NCBI RefSeq assembly: GCF_020921035.1
Contig: NC_063151.1
Coordinates: 35,222,934 to 35,286,933, forward strand
Reading direction: 5' to 3'
DNA length: 64,000 bases
Source: Rhodamnia argentea
Lineage: Eukaryota > Streptophyta > Magnoliopsida > Myrtales > Myrtaceae
Shown here: positions 47,725-60,642 of the stretch, in pieces
Layout: every line of letters begins with the position of its first letter
How positions within the stretch are numbered: the stretch's first letter is position 1
Made by a program: the position numbers and the translations under genes
Notes under the pieces: generated by a model
Databases searched by the model: none
What the model was told of the DNA's origin: nothing
Seen by the model: the letters and a program-made list of their open reading frames with translations, nothing else

Positions 47725-48210
47725 TTACTCGTCATGGGAAATCAAAGTCTCCTCGAAATTTGGCAATCAATTATTAATCAAATGACCATAAAAGGAGAAG
47801 CAAATGCCAAGTTTGTCAATCGAAATGCACATCTCTTCTGGGGCAAACTTCATCATGAGTATCTCAAACTAGGCACAAATGTCCATCATCGCCTGAGTGG
47901 TATGCTTCACTTCATTGCCTTGATTTTCTCCCACAAAATACCCACAAAAAGAGAGAAGAAGAATAAAGAAAGCTATCAGATTTCTCGTTCATACGTGCGG
48001 TGTTTTCTTCTAAGCTCAAACAATCGAAGTACTTTCGGATTTGACCGAATCTGATTTACATTACTTAATAATCTAAGATTTGGATTTTTTTTTTTTTTAG
48101 TACTTTGATGCATGAGAGAGGGAGAGACTATCTAGCAGGCACTGCCATTGCTAAAGAAGGTCTAAGAAAGAAACAAATCTTTGCTCATTGAATGATGGTT
48201 AAAGATAATA
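47725..48210. repeat. Repeated block upstream of CYP735A, copy 2
   Basis: A diverged, shorter copy of the block at 45114-46340, in the same orientation (start-to-start offset about 2.6 kb), lacking the fold-back relic. It contains an open frame of 106 codons at 47734-48054, with a counterpart of 63 codons in copy 1 that shares its first half. No known domain. Confidence 0.65.
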
Positions 48211-51200
48211 CTAATTACACAAATAGTCCATGAATTTTTACTCAATGTACAATGTCATTTCTAAACTTTTAATTTGTTTAATGTGGTCTCTAATCTTTTA
48301 ATTTATTTAATTAATGTATCCCATGATGTTTTTTCTTAAAATATAACATATATGACAACTTTTTTAGCTTATGGATAACTGATAATTAATATTGTAGAGA
48401 ACTGCGATCTTTAGTTAAATCGCATCTAGTAAAGATTCACATTATGTATGATAAGAAACCATGAAGCTATTGCTTTATGCGACTTAATTGAGATGTGAAT
48501 ATTCTATCGCTATATTATTAAGATAAGAATATTCCTCTCAAATCTTTCTTGTGTTCTTGTGGTTCTCCACAAGATAGCCAATTAAACACGTCATCAAAAC
48601 AATACACTATGTATTCATACCAAACAATTGTGCACGATGAGACGATAATCAACCGTACCAAACGATCGTTAAGCGGCAACTAATCTTTCCACGGTGGATC
48701 CGTGATTCGACACGGACATAATCACGTGTTCCTAATGGTCGATTCATGCTTTTACGATGTCGAAAATGCATTGAGTTAGAAGATGGAAGTTGAAGCTCTC
48801 GATCCTCAGCCCTAGTTCACCATGCACTTTGATCAATTGCCCGATTGCATGCGCCTAAAGACGTGCATATAGCTCAAATCCCTATTGGCATTCTTGCACG
48901 TCACCTTCCTTATATCTTCATCGATACTTGTCAACTTATCAAAACAGAAGAAAAAGTAAAAAAAATTAAATAAATCTTATGTTATTCTCTCGTACTCGCC
49001 GTCTTGCCAAGTTAATCATCCTATGACGAGTATCACATTGTATAATTATATGTTCAGTTGCTGTGGCGGGTTGTATTAATCCAAGAAAATGGGGGGAAGA
49101 GATGTGAGGCCGACGCAAAATATACGGTCTTACTTCTCTTCTCGATTCCCAAGAATGGTCATGGGGTTAAGTTCGTTGACCGTTGAATGGATTCTCAGTT
49201 TCTCATAGGAAATCCCATTGGAAGTGACCTTCGAAAAATCTTGTTTTTGCGTGCGCACGTATGCCTATCTTCTTGCCCAAGAGTCCACTTCTTCGAAATG
49301 AGCACCATCTTTTGAAAATACCAAGATTAAATATCGAGCAAAACGACGAAATGTGGGATCGATTCAGAGAGATGATACAGAAAAATGTGCATGGTTCTAG
49401 ACCAAATGCCTATTCCACGGGCAAAGCAGGTGAATGAGTTCAGTCGACCTTGAGATTCCAAGTATGATCAACCTTTCAAATGGTACGTGCAAAGTGTAAT
49501 AAAATAAAACCCTAACATGATTATGCACTTAATTATTCCAACAATTTAGACCGTTAGGGAACATGTTTTCTACCTTAACACTCTTCTAAAACGAAGAGAC
49601 ACTGGAAATTAACGTCATGAAAGTTTGAAACGTGTGGGTAGCTCTGATGCCATCTTTAGTTTTAATGGACTATTTCATGTGGGCAATCTTACGAGGGCTT
49701 TTGACTTGTTGCGGGTCGTCATATATTGAACAGGCGGGGCTCATGCCGAGAACCCAAAACCCCCCAGGTTTTTTGACATCCAAACAATTTGACATGCTGA
49801 ATAGGGCCATGATAAATCTTTCGAGAGCTTGTTTCGAGACCCTACTGCATGTTGAATCTAGAAACTGGCTCGAAGTAATTTCAGCCTCAAAATAGATCAT
49901 TTTCGCACAAATTAAACTAATTTTTTGCGGTCTCTTCATTAGCAAAGTACAACTGATGGTTGCTTTGAAATAACGCGCATTCGATCATGAACGAGACAAA
50001 GCACTTCACGCTCTACTCCTGGCAGACAATTCAGTGATCTGGACTGGTATAAACAAATGATGGATTGGTTGATGATCATGTGAGTGCCCAACTATGCTTA
50101 ATCCCCACCTTTTCTTTAGCTGGGGCTTCGCACTTAGATTTGAAAAAAAGGAAATCTGTGTACGTCCAGTCTGCACATTGTATATGCACATCTGGCCATT
50201 CATTCTCTCCATCGACCACTCATTATTTTTCTGCAAAAGGGGGGAGCCCTGGGGGTCAAAATTTTCTTCAAAAGGCAAACTCTCGGATGCCTTCCTTCCA
50301 CCTTTGCAGTCGCTCATTTGTTGAATCCTTTATGGCAACCCAAAAGGTGCTTACTTAATTAACGAAGTTGCTAGCCCGACAGTATTGTCAGTTATTTCTG
50401 ACCCCACACGATTTCTCAATCAATGAGTACTTTATGCAAAACACACAGTAATGTTATATGGATCTACGATCGAGATAATACCGTACCTGACAATCTTGTC
50501 AAAAAGTATTTCCCTTTAATTTGAGAGAAAACAAAATGCTTGTTTTTATTTTTTATTTTTATAATTTGTATGATTAATCGCAGAAGTCAATTCGGTGTGC
50601 ATGGATTCCAAGGAAATTAAGAAGAGATCATCCTTTACTTTGCAACTTGGGAGACAGACTTAGACATTGCTCTGGGTGTAATCTCTGGTTTAGTATTTGT
50701 TTTTGCTAGTGCTAAGGATGCACGAATTTCAACGAAGAGATATTTCATGCAATGTTCCTAGCATGATATTTTTTTGTGGGGGGCTCCATAGTTTAGTGCA
50801 GATTTTCACGTGCAGTCGCCATTGTTGTCTAGAGCGCCTGAGAGAATCGCCGGCTTCTTGAAGTTGGTTAACGTCTAATACGATTAAACTGCTCTGAAAG
50901 AAGCACCTAACTGTTTCTTGATGCTGGTTGTTCTGCTATCACTAGTACCGAAACGAGAAGTAAACAAGTAAGATTGTGCTTGGACACGGAACGTCATTTT
51001 AGGGACATGTTTGATGCTGTAGTTCATTGACTAGGGATTCAAAGCTGAGCAGATCATTAGTTATTATGAATCCTAAGATAGGCTTCAAGATTTCAGCATC
51101 AAGCAGAATCAAAATGCGTGAGTTACTAGTCCTCGAGTCTGGCACAGGAGAATTTTAAAATTGGCACTGTTTGCATAGGGAACTGTCAAATAAGGAGAGT

Positions 51201-51488
51201 CAAGGTATCCACACCAATTGGCTGAGTGTGTATGTAAACATGCTAATCAATGATAAAAATCAGGTATGTTGTGTGGGCTATACACCATTACCCTAGCATC
51301 ACGTATGCCTTGGAAACTTTCATCCGCTACCATTTACCGCGAATAATTTTCCCTATGCCTTCACCATTAATCATGAAGGAATCTGCTGCTGGGGCAAACA
51401 AGAAATAACTACCCTGTATCCCTGAATTGCGCTACTTCAAGGCTACAATTGAATGGCGTAGACGACGACAATATCATGAAATATACGG
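48211..51488. other. Intergenic; third partial copy of the repeated block
   Basis: At about 50370-50520 the words TTATTTCTGAC, CAATGAGTACTTTATGCAAAA and TGACAATCTTGTCA match 45255-45390 of copy 1. A minus-strand TGGCATCAGAGC at 49652-49641 resembles a Met-tRNA primer site but has no supporting LTR. I see no supported gene. Confidence 0.45.
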
Positions 51489-51872
51489 GACTTGGGGTTA
51501 CTGCTATGCATCCTCAGATGGATGCAGATGCAGACTATCCAAAAGATGATGTTGAGCACCGAATTGGCACCTGCTGACTTCTATGTACTCTTCTGGACCC
51601 CTCAACATCACTGCTGTTTCTACAGTGATCAAGAAGCTTCAAAACAAGTTAGCGACCACTTTCCTTAGAATGCAAGAATGGACTTGGGGTTACTGCTATG
51701 CATCCTCAGATGGATGCAGATGCAGACTATCCAAAAGATGATGTTGAGCACCGAATTGGCACCTGCTGACTTCTATGTACTCTTCTGGACCCCTCAACAT
51801 CACTGCTGTTTCTACAGTGATCAAGAAGCTTCAAAACAAGTTAGCGACCACTTTCCTTAGAATGCAAGAATG
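51489..51872. repeat. Tandem duplication of 192 bp, apparently perfect
   Basis: Two copies, 51489-51680 and 51681-51872, look identical base for base and lie directly head to tail. The unit starts GACTTGGGGTTACTGC and ends AATGCAAGAATG. Since 192 is a multiple of three, the frames open in one copy continue into the next. No frame resembles a known protein. Confidence 0.9.
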
Positions 51873-53129
51873 GATTGTCCTTTGATGCAGTCTCACTAGG
51901 GCAATTCTGTTCCGCTAGCACGCGAGCCATACGAAAAGCTGTGACATCAAGTAAAGCTGATTCACGGTTTATTATGAAGGGTTAAGGGTTGGATTGTCAA
52001 ACCCCATACTTCAAGAAGTGAGTGTACCTCATAACCATTCAAATCTTCCCATTCCTTCTCCAAGATACTCATGCCAAACATTCACGTCGAGGGCTATACA
52101 AAATCAATTTGTTTGCAGCGCGAGCAACATACACCGCTGATAAGTGTGGAAAACACCAAAGAGAGGTGCTTTCTGCACACTGTTCTGATTTATTGCACCC
52201 TCACACAAGACAACGCCAATATCACTCAAGTAACAGTTATGATTCACCTGACCCTTCCTACTGGTAATTCTACCATCTCACTCATTGTCATTTGAATTTG
52301 AACCTATTTCGCCGTTACCAATTCAGTCTCTGTATTCTTACTGGATGCCAGTAGCTCTGATTAATACAGAGCTAAGCAAAACAATAATGAAACCATCAGA
52401 GGAAGGGGCTTTTCCCAAGTCCCAGAATGGGCTTGGGCAGGGAACCAATCGATCTTATTGGGCCCTAATACCAAAATGTCAAAGAAAAATCAAATCAAAC
52501 CTACTCAAATTTTTCTTTTGATTTTCAAAACCAAGTGTAAAAGGAGAACTGAAAAATGGAAGTATCACGCGCACATTGCATGAAGACATACCTTAGCGTT
52601 CACTTGTCCCATTAACTTCGTAGATTCAAATTTCAACTAGCTAGGTGGTTCCTTGACTAATACTAAATGAAGTTGCTTTTGTTTTGATCTCATTCAAAGA
52701 AAGGCAGTAAGAAGCTCTAATTCCCCAAGCCTTGGTTAAATGAATATTACGTCCACAAGACAAGAAGAACAAGCTTAAAATGTATAAGTAGGAAATGGAA
52801 ACCAAATGACCAGGCCGCCTGAGCAAAATCAGCAATACAGGAATTGTTGACAGTTTTCACATCTCAGGGACATTAGATGCCACAATGACTGAAGCGAGAC
52901 TAATTATGAAAAAGAAACACAGCGACCTTGCTTGTATTGCAGAAAATTTCTGATCATACAGATAACAATTCACGTGAATAGAATGAACTTAAAATCACAT
53001 GGGACGTTCCTCTTAATGAGAAATAATAAATAAAGAAGAATCAGGAACCTAAGTTCCAACCTCTTATCATCTTTCTGTAAAGTGACAAAATTAAGAAGAA
53101 TCATGAGCCCAAGTCCCATGACAACGATA
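51873..53129. other. Intergenic, 3' of ALG6
   Basis: No recognisable gene. It probably includes the ALG6 3' untranslated region at its right end. Confidence 0.45.
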
Positions 53130-56100
53130 TCAGATGAGCTTCTTTTCCTTATTCAACAACATCAAATGCTTGGACAACGTCCATTGTTTTTTATTGGTGT
53201 AAATTGCAAGCAGAGCAAATTGGAAAAAGCAAAATATCATAATCAAAGCTTCAAAGAGGAAAGGGTACTTCTCAGGGGCATGCATGGTTAAGTAAACTAA
53301 ATGAAGACCAAAATAGCAACAAACAGAAAAGGCGGTCAAAATTGTGTAAGCCGCAGAAGAACTCGTGACCTCTGAATCTCGCCTGTCCCTGGGCACATGG
53401 TGGAGAAGAAAGTAGAGAGCATTGAGGGTCGTATATGGAAGTAGAAGTCTGTCACGACGCATAAGAGGAAACATAGAGAGCAATCCATAATGGGTTAACC
53501 ACTTGTAAAGAGAAGGATCATCCAGAGCAAGCAAACTGGCCGGCAGAAGCGGCAGTAGAATAGACTTCTCATGCACTGCAAATACAACACAAGAAGCAGG
53601 GGCAAAGATTCAGATTCACATTACATTTTCTTTTTTGGCCAAAGACGTGCATTAATTGAAATGATAAGAAAATAAGTGAAAGAGACAGACTGCAACTTAC
53701 CTTGAAATGAAAACAAGTAAAAGGACAGCGAACAGTTCAGTAACCCATAGAGGAAACCTTGACTGCTTGGGGAAGCTATTTGATGGATCATAGAAGGCAG
53801 GCAAGTTGACACAGTCATAATTAAGCTAAAAAGCTTGAGCTCAGGGGTCAAAAACAACCTTTTCCACTTAATAAGAACTGATGTGGCGCACCAAAAGTTA
53901 GCCACATAATCCTCATATATGCCCCTCTCAAATGGAGCAAGGCGAGAGAGGACCTACAGAAAGCACCAAAATAGAATGTACGGTCACAATTAAGCCAATT
54001 TTACATCAAATGAACATGTATAAGAGTATTATAACAGAGCTACTAAATATCCTCATCTTCACTTAGAAAACAATATATAGCTACTATTCAAAAACTTCCA
54101 CCCCTTGCAGGCAAGGGGCTTAAGAGTACTACTATTGATATGATACCAAGCACCTTCAGCTCACAAGCTAGGTCTACAGTTCTTATGGATATTGTCTACT
54201 GTCATCCAAGGGAGTATTGTGGTGGCTAGACATACTGCGTTAGACACCCACATGCATTCAAAGCAGCATGTTGTTGACTGCAGTGAAAGGCCCAATGAAA
54301 ATCATAGAATAGTTGCAGTTTCAACGCTCGAGTTTATGTGAGGACTATTGTTCTACCTTGTCTAGTTTACCTTAGGAACATGACCCAACTATACCTTAGT
54401 ACAATTCATTTAATGTAACTCATTCCTACAGATATCCAGAATGAATATTCACTCCATTAACCGAGGTACCCTGTCCCTTGTCACTGGATAATCTTTAAAA
54501 GCAAAGTAAAAATTCTGATGATCTAAAAAGTCAACCCTACCATTTGATATTTTATATAAGGTAAAATGCAACTCGTAATAAGCTCTAGCTAAGCATTAAC
54601 AGAACAAATGACTATTTACATTCATGGCATGTGAGAGATATGCAGTAGGCTTGTTCTCTGCTCTTCCCTTAAAGAATATAACAAAAATAATTACTTACCT
54701 GCAAAAGGGCGTCTGATGAGTAAAGGTATGGCCACCAAACAACTGCAAATGTTCCTATAACCACCAAACCCAGCCTTGACACCTCAAAAAATGGATTCTT
54801 CCGCCTGAGACACTTTCCTAAGAGATGACTGAAGAAAGCAGGCGCAAAGTATGCACTCATCTGCAGAAAGTTCCACCAAAGGGCTGGAAATGGATAAGCA
54901 TGAATAAACGACTTCATATGACAAATATGACCAAACTACTAAATGAGGAATTAAGGTAACTGCACAGCCATAGAATACAACATTATTACTAACTTTACAG
55001 TTGTGTGATACTGATACACGAAAATAGCCAAGAATGTCAAAACAGGTTGAAAATATTTGATACACTAATATTGCATAGCCTTTGATCAATTTTGTCATCT
55101 TAATGCATCAAACAATCTCATCTCTAATCCTGTAATTTCATGATAAAATTGGTGATGACAACACCATTAAATAAAGATGGTGCAACTAGATGAATTGACG
55201 TATAATGGCAGCAATGAGTACGAGGAAAATACAACTACCCTCAAGATTCAATATTGTTATTTCGAAACTAATTACATTGGTGTTGGTCAGAAATTAAGAC
55301 AATTGTATTTTATTAGAGTTTAAAGATAAAAAGCTTAACCATTTTTTCTACGTAGGATATCATGAAAATATATATTGACAGTTATCAATTACATAACTCC
55401 TAATATTGCAAGGAAAAACAGAAAGCACAAATGACTGTAGCAACTTTCTAAGTCCAAAGGCTTATTTCAGTTCCTTTGGAAGGCAAGGAGGTAGATTAAT
55501 AAAAGACTTTTTAAAGTGGAAGATTAATTTGAAGGAAACTTGAACGCCTATAATAACCCAAGTCAAAGAAAGATTAGAAGAAGTCGCATTTTGCCCTTAT
55601 TCAACTTCTCTTTACTTCCATCACATGGAATTGTCTCAATTTTAAGTTACAGACGCCCAGCTAAAATGGATGCTCCTCTCTTAGGAGTCACCTCATTCAT
55701 GACACCTCATACCTTGTCAAGTATTAAAACCCATGTGACGGTCCAGTCAAATTTCGAAGAGGCTATCAACTAAGTTGGAATGCTCACATCCCATCGCTAC
55801 GGCACTAAATTGAGGCCAAGCATAGAATTAAGGAGAACAGATGATCTAAGAACTGTAGCTCCTCACAAAGGCTGTAACAGAAAGGATGTTGTAACTACAT
55901 AGCATTTTGAGTATAAAAAATTTATCTGCAAGTGTCCATTCTGTAGAGAAGCTTTGCCAGATAAATAATTCCTATAACCGAGGACACTATAATTGTGCCA
56001 TTATATGCAAGTACAACTATCAGAAAATTGTCTATCAAAGGATAGAGACAGACATAGAGACATAAAAAGAGGAGAGCATACTTATGATTTACCATAGCTA

Positions 56101-57191
56101 ATGTCGAATCCTTAATGCTTACAAGAAACAACTAATTACTATCAAGATGAACACGAACCAAATCAAATAAGCAAAGATAGTGTGCCACTATGATAAGCTG
56201 TACACATTTTAAGATACACTCTGAAGGTACTCGCTACGTAATCTTAATATGCGGATTGTACCTGTTTATGATTCAGAGCAAGAGAGAATAAAGCACAAGC
56301 GATGAGGTCCTTCTGAGAGAGGACAGCAGCAACCGCTCCAACAGTAAGTCCCAGGCTAATACAGTTATACTGAAACAACAATGAGATAGCCATGCACATT
56401 AGTATTATGTGAAGATTCTCACAAATGGGCACAAAAGCAAAGAATGATCCAGGTGCAACCAGGGGCCATACCTGGAAATGGCCATGGTCGATTAAGATCA
56501 AGCACGGGTTTATCAGAAGCATAGCTATGTGCCAAGCTGTGTCACATCTCTCGCCACCTCGGCTCCTACCACGGTTGTACACAATCCAGAAGCAAAACAC
56601 AGCAGGGAAGAACACCATCACATCAGAGGACAAAACCGTCCACCTCATGAGCAGCTTACTGCATCACACAACACATATTTTTAAGGTCAGCTAAAACTGC
56701 AGTAGCAACAAACTAACAATTGAAAATGATCACATTGCAGCTCCAGAGAGGCTACACTACAAATGACCCCAAAATCACCACCTGAAATAAGTCTCATAAC
56801 CCCTGGAAGAGAAGAGAGCGACGGAGTCAGGGTCGAAGAGCTTGAGGAAGAGGCCATGGACGTAGCTCTGGTAGGCGGTGAGGGGAGGGTAATCGAGGCC
56901 CCAGTAGCTGAGATCGTTGAGGGTGCCATTGACGTACCAGTCCCTTGCCCAAAGGTTGATGGTGATCTCCATCCAGTGCCTCTGGGCTTCAAAGTCGCCA
57001 TACTTGGGAGGAGTCCCAGCGCCGGAGTAAGGGTGGAGCGACACGGCGGCTCGGACCAGGAGGCCAAAGAGGGATACGAAAGAGAAGGTCGGGACGACCC
57101 CTCGGTGGGTCAGCCACCCCCAAGGGGCGTCGGCGCCGTCCCTCGCGGCGTCTCCGACGTGGGTCGTCTTCTTTGCTTTCTTCTTCTCCAT
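53130..57191 (-). CDS. ALG6: ALG6, dolichyl-P-Glc:Man9GlcNAc2-PP-dolichol alpha-1,3-glucosyltransferase
   Basis: An ER multi-pass glycosyltransferase (GT57) that adds the first glucose to the lipid-linked oligosaccharide used for N-glycosylation. Exons: 57191-56782, 56658-56472, 56369-56262, 54860-54699, 53953-53701, 53575-53130; 521 aa, in frame. Residues 62-75 hold the lumenal KYGDFEAQRHW block. Asp66 lies where the catalytic Asp of ALG6/ALG8 enzymes sits by family knowledge. WGLDYPPLTAY follows at about 97-107. Next come LMRWTVLSSD, LILIDHGHFQYN (across an exon border), KQMSAYFAPAFFSHLLGKC, ERGIYEDYVANFWC and many hydrophobic helices. The chain ends in KKLI, a textbook C-terminal dilysine (KKxx) ER-retrieval signal. 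The third intron is about 1.4 kb. ALG8 is the alternative; the DYPPLTAYQSYVHG and FxYN context favours ALG6. The first Met gives the Lys-rich N-terminus. Confidence 0.93.
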
Positions 57192-58113
57192 CCCTCCCTC
57201 TCTCTCAAGCAGCCTGATCGATGTTGCTCAGATTGCTGACGTAGCAATGATGGTGCCCATATAGAGAGAGAGAAAGAGGGGCCAAGGCCGAGTTGAAACA
57301 GAGCAAAGCTAAGCTGATGGGTTTGCGATTTTGCATGGTTTGGGTGAGTCGCTCGGACAAGAGGCCCCTGAGTTACTACCCTCTGTAGTGGGCCGAACAA
57401 GACACTGTCTTCCCCCCGTTCTCGTCATTGTTGCCCAATGGTGAGGACCAGTTTTGGCTAGAGTGGGCAATGTTAGGTCATGAAATCTAGCCGCCAGAAC
57501 AAATTGTCATTTTGTAAAACCTAAAACCTATCCTGCATATATGAAATCTAAAACCAACCCTGAAACTACCATGTTACCGGTTCCAAGGTCACTTCGTCTA
57601 ATCAAGTTCCACATGTATGTTTAGTTGAACGATTACAGAGAAATCATATCTAATGACCACCATTTACTACTAAAATCTAATGATCACAACTCATATTTAG
57701 ATAAACGAATAGATATGAAATGTTAACAGAGTAAAAGTCTTAATCATAAATATCGTTGGAAATGGAAGCTTAGACTAGTGATTCTAAATTACACACTTAT
57801 CATTGGACAACATGGAATATGGCAAGATTGCGTTAAGACATATGCCAAGGAAAACACAAAAACTTACTCCAGGTTTCAGTAGTTGTAACATCTGCCCGTC
57901 GGAACAAATTTCCCAAATTTTGGGGAACCATGCTCATCACTAGTTTTGGCCACTCTGATCACACACTGGTCTATTGCTTGATGGCCCACTGTCAAGTGTA
58001 TATCCTTCTTTTGACTATAAGATGGTCTTTCACAATCTCTTGCCTGACCCAGATACCTCAAATGAAAAGCGTAATTCCTCAATGACTTATGTTAACATGT
58101 AGTGCAGCTTCTC

Positions 58114-58171
<58 letters not shown>

Positions 58172-58947
58172 TTTAAATCACCTCAAACATGCTTCAATGC
58201 AAAACAGTGTTGCCCTGCATCAGCAATAAGTTATGTTTTTGCAGACGAAGATGTTGATTTGCAAACCTCACTGGAATCTACCTTCAATAGGCCGGATACA
58301 TTCTGAGGTTTTTTTTGCACCGGAGTTAGTAGGACCGAAAATGGTTTAGATATTAAAGAGGGCCTAAGAAAGTCTTATCCTTTAAGATTGCTTGGAGTCT
58401 CCGTTTTGACAATCCATGCAGGGCATTGATTAGAATCAAATTAAACGGAGAACAACCAGGACCACTGTTATTTAGCGACACCAAACATGATTTATTAAGC
58501 ATGATGACACTTAGCTCAAAATGAATCGGAGAGATAGAAGAAACTGGAAGGCAAACAATGAAGGCCACTTGTCCATGAAGTCTATTTAATCGCGGTTCAG
58601 AACTTTTTCTTTTTTCAAACTAAGCAAGCACAATCCCTGACTGACAAATTCCTAAGAAGGAAAGTCTCCGTTTTCCTCGGAAATTAATTGTCAGACAGTC
58701 CAATCAATGCAAGCTTCTTAGCTCCTACACACCAAATTCAGTTGGATTGTCATTTTCCTTTGAGCTGTATGATGCATCCATTTCTGAAACAAGTACGTCG
58801 ATGCGCCTTTTTCTTTCAATGCGTTGAAGATTCGTGTGATGCCGCTTGCAGTGCTCCACTTTTTGAAGTCTCTATAAGCTCTGCATAAGTTCATGGAGCA
58901 GTATGAAAGGACTTTGACCTTGGGCAGAAGCAATCAAGAATCAAAAC
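57192..58947. other. Divergent promoter region of ALG6 and the IST1-like gene
   Basis: The two genes point away from each other across 1.76 kb. A C-run and (CT)n microsatellite lie at 58114-58166. GA repeats (57261-57278) lie in the ALG6 leader or promoter. No coding region is supported; a frame at 58688-58888 has no recognisable domain. Confidence 0.5.
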
Positions 58948-60642
58948 ATGGGTAAGAAGCTAGACGCTTTGCTGGGAAGAGGCTTCAAGACATCGAAATT
59001 CAAGAAGCTTGTCAATCTCGCAATCTCGCGCATTGCCTACCTCGAGAAGGAGCACCGCACTAGGTGTTCCCAAGCTCGGTCCGATGTCATTCAGCTTCTC
59101 AACTTGGGTGAACAAGAAAGAGCACTCCTCCGTGTAATTTCTCGCCATGTTTCTTATGACTCTTTTCCATCTCTCTCTCTCTTTTTCAGTCTGTCCGAGA
59201 TATGCGCTTCCTTTTTGACAGGTCGAGTATGTGATAAGGGAGCAAAACATGCTTGATTCATATTCTATGATAGAAAACTACTTTAATCTGCTCATGGAAA
59301 GAGTGGTGTTCATCGAGAAGAGCAGGTTTTTCTTGTTGAGTTTAGTTCATGTCATAATCTTGAGGAGTTTGATCTCAGTATCTGCTCTTCGCTTATCTGT
59401 TCCTGCGTTCATAGTTTATGTTACTTCATCTGCTACTCAGGGAATGTCCTGAGGAGCTCAAGGAAGCAGTAACGAGCTTGATTTTTGCTGCTTCAAGATG
59501 TGGAGAATTGCCAGAGTTACAGAAGATTCGTGCTTTGTTCACGTCGAGATTTGGAAAGGAACTAGCATCTCGTGCCGTCGAGTTACATAATAACTGCGGG
59601 GTGAATTCTAAGGTAAAGCTAAAGCCATAATGCTATTAAGCTCTTTCTTTTATTTTCATTTAGCAACTTGATTGGGCACTTGCAAAAAGTTGCTCTCTCG
59701 TACAGATTGTCAAGAAACTCTCGACGAGAAGGCCGGGCTTGGATTCTAAACTGAAGCTGCTGAGGGACATTGCCCCGACAAGTGAAATTGTTCAACAGTT
59801 TGAGAAAGAACCCCCTGCAGTACCAGCAGAAGTAAGACAAAAATGATGAGAAAACTCCCAATCTTCACCTCTTTTATTCTGGTCTCGACTTATTCTTACA
59901 ACATTCTGAATCATTCAAGGAAAAGGCGGAAGCAAGTGAGCAGCAGAGCAGCCGTTCACATAATAAGCCTTCAATCAGGGAATCTCTCCAACCTGAGCAA
60001 GTGTCTCGAGCTGATTCCAAGGAGCTAGAGTGGGACAAGAAACTCTTGGAAAGAATGAAAGAACGGAAGTACAAAGACGCGGAAGCTGCAGCTGAAGCTG
60101 CCTACAATATGGCGACTAACGCTGCAGCGGCTGCTAGAGCAACTATAGAACTCTTGCACTCACATGATGCTGACACTAAGAAAGAGGATGGGCATGAAGA
60201 AAAGCCAAATGAAAGCAGTGGAGGCCATGAAATTGAAGAACGAGGAACTAAACATACGAGGACAACAACAGCTTCAATAACATCAAGCCAAAAGCTAGTA
60301 AAGGACAAGGATGTGGCAGAAAAGAAGGACGAATCTAAAATGAAACAGGTCCAACCGCCTTGGATGCCCGAGAGGAAGACCAGCTTGGCAACAAAGGGAT
60401 CGCTGAAAAGCAAGCGGTCCGGCTCGGTGGCTGATGAGAACAGAGATGTTCTCAATTACCTTATATCCTTCGAGAATTTGATGAGGCTGCAAGCTACTCC
60501 CCAGGCTGATCCACCTGGAGAAAAGCCTGTGCAGGAGGAGAGCGGACGGCATCAGGGTGTTGAAGAACAAAAGCATTCGAGAAACCCAAGTATGGGGAGG
60601 AAGCCACTTTCCTCGAGGAGCAGAAGAGCGAGTCGGGGGTAA
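58948..60642 (+). CDS. IST1-like ESCRT-associated protein
   Basis: A member of the Ist1 family, which binds ESCRT-III and regulates the Vps4/SKD1 ATPase during multivesicular-body sorting. Exons: 58948-59133, 59222-59325, 59441-59612, 59706-59831, 59920-60642; 436 aa, in frame throughout. The Ist1 helical domain covers about residues 5-190: an N-terminal block with FKTSKFKKLVNLAISRI, then RSDVIQLLNLGEQERALLRVEYVIREQN, then ECPEELKEAVTSLIFAASRCGELPELQKIRALFTSRFGKE. The rest is a charged, low-complexity tail with an Ala-rich helix (AEAAAEAAYNMATNAAAAARA) and many Lys/Glu/Ser. Plants have several such proteins (ISTL1 and relatives) whose tails differ; I cannot say which one this is. Each intron is short (about 90-115 bp), unlike those of its neighbours. 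Confidence 0.9.

Noticed and set aside
56763-57239. 158-codon plus-strand open frame
   Set aside because: It is antisense to ALG6 exon 1.
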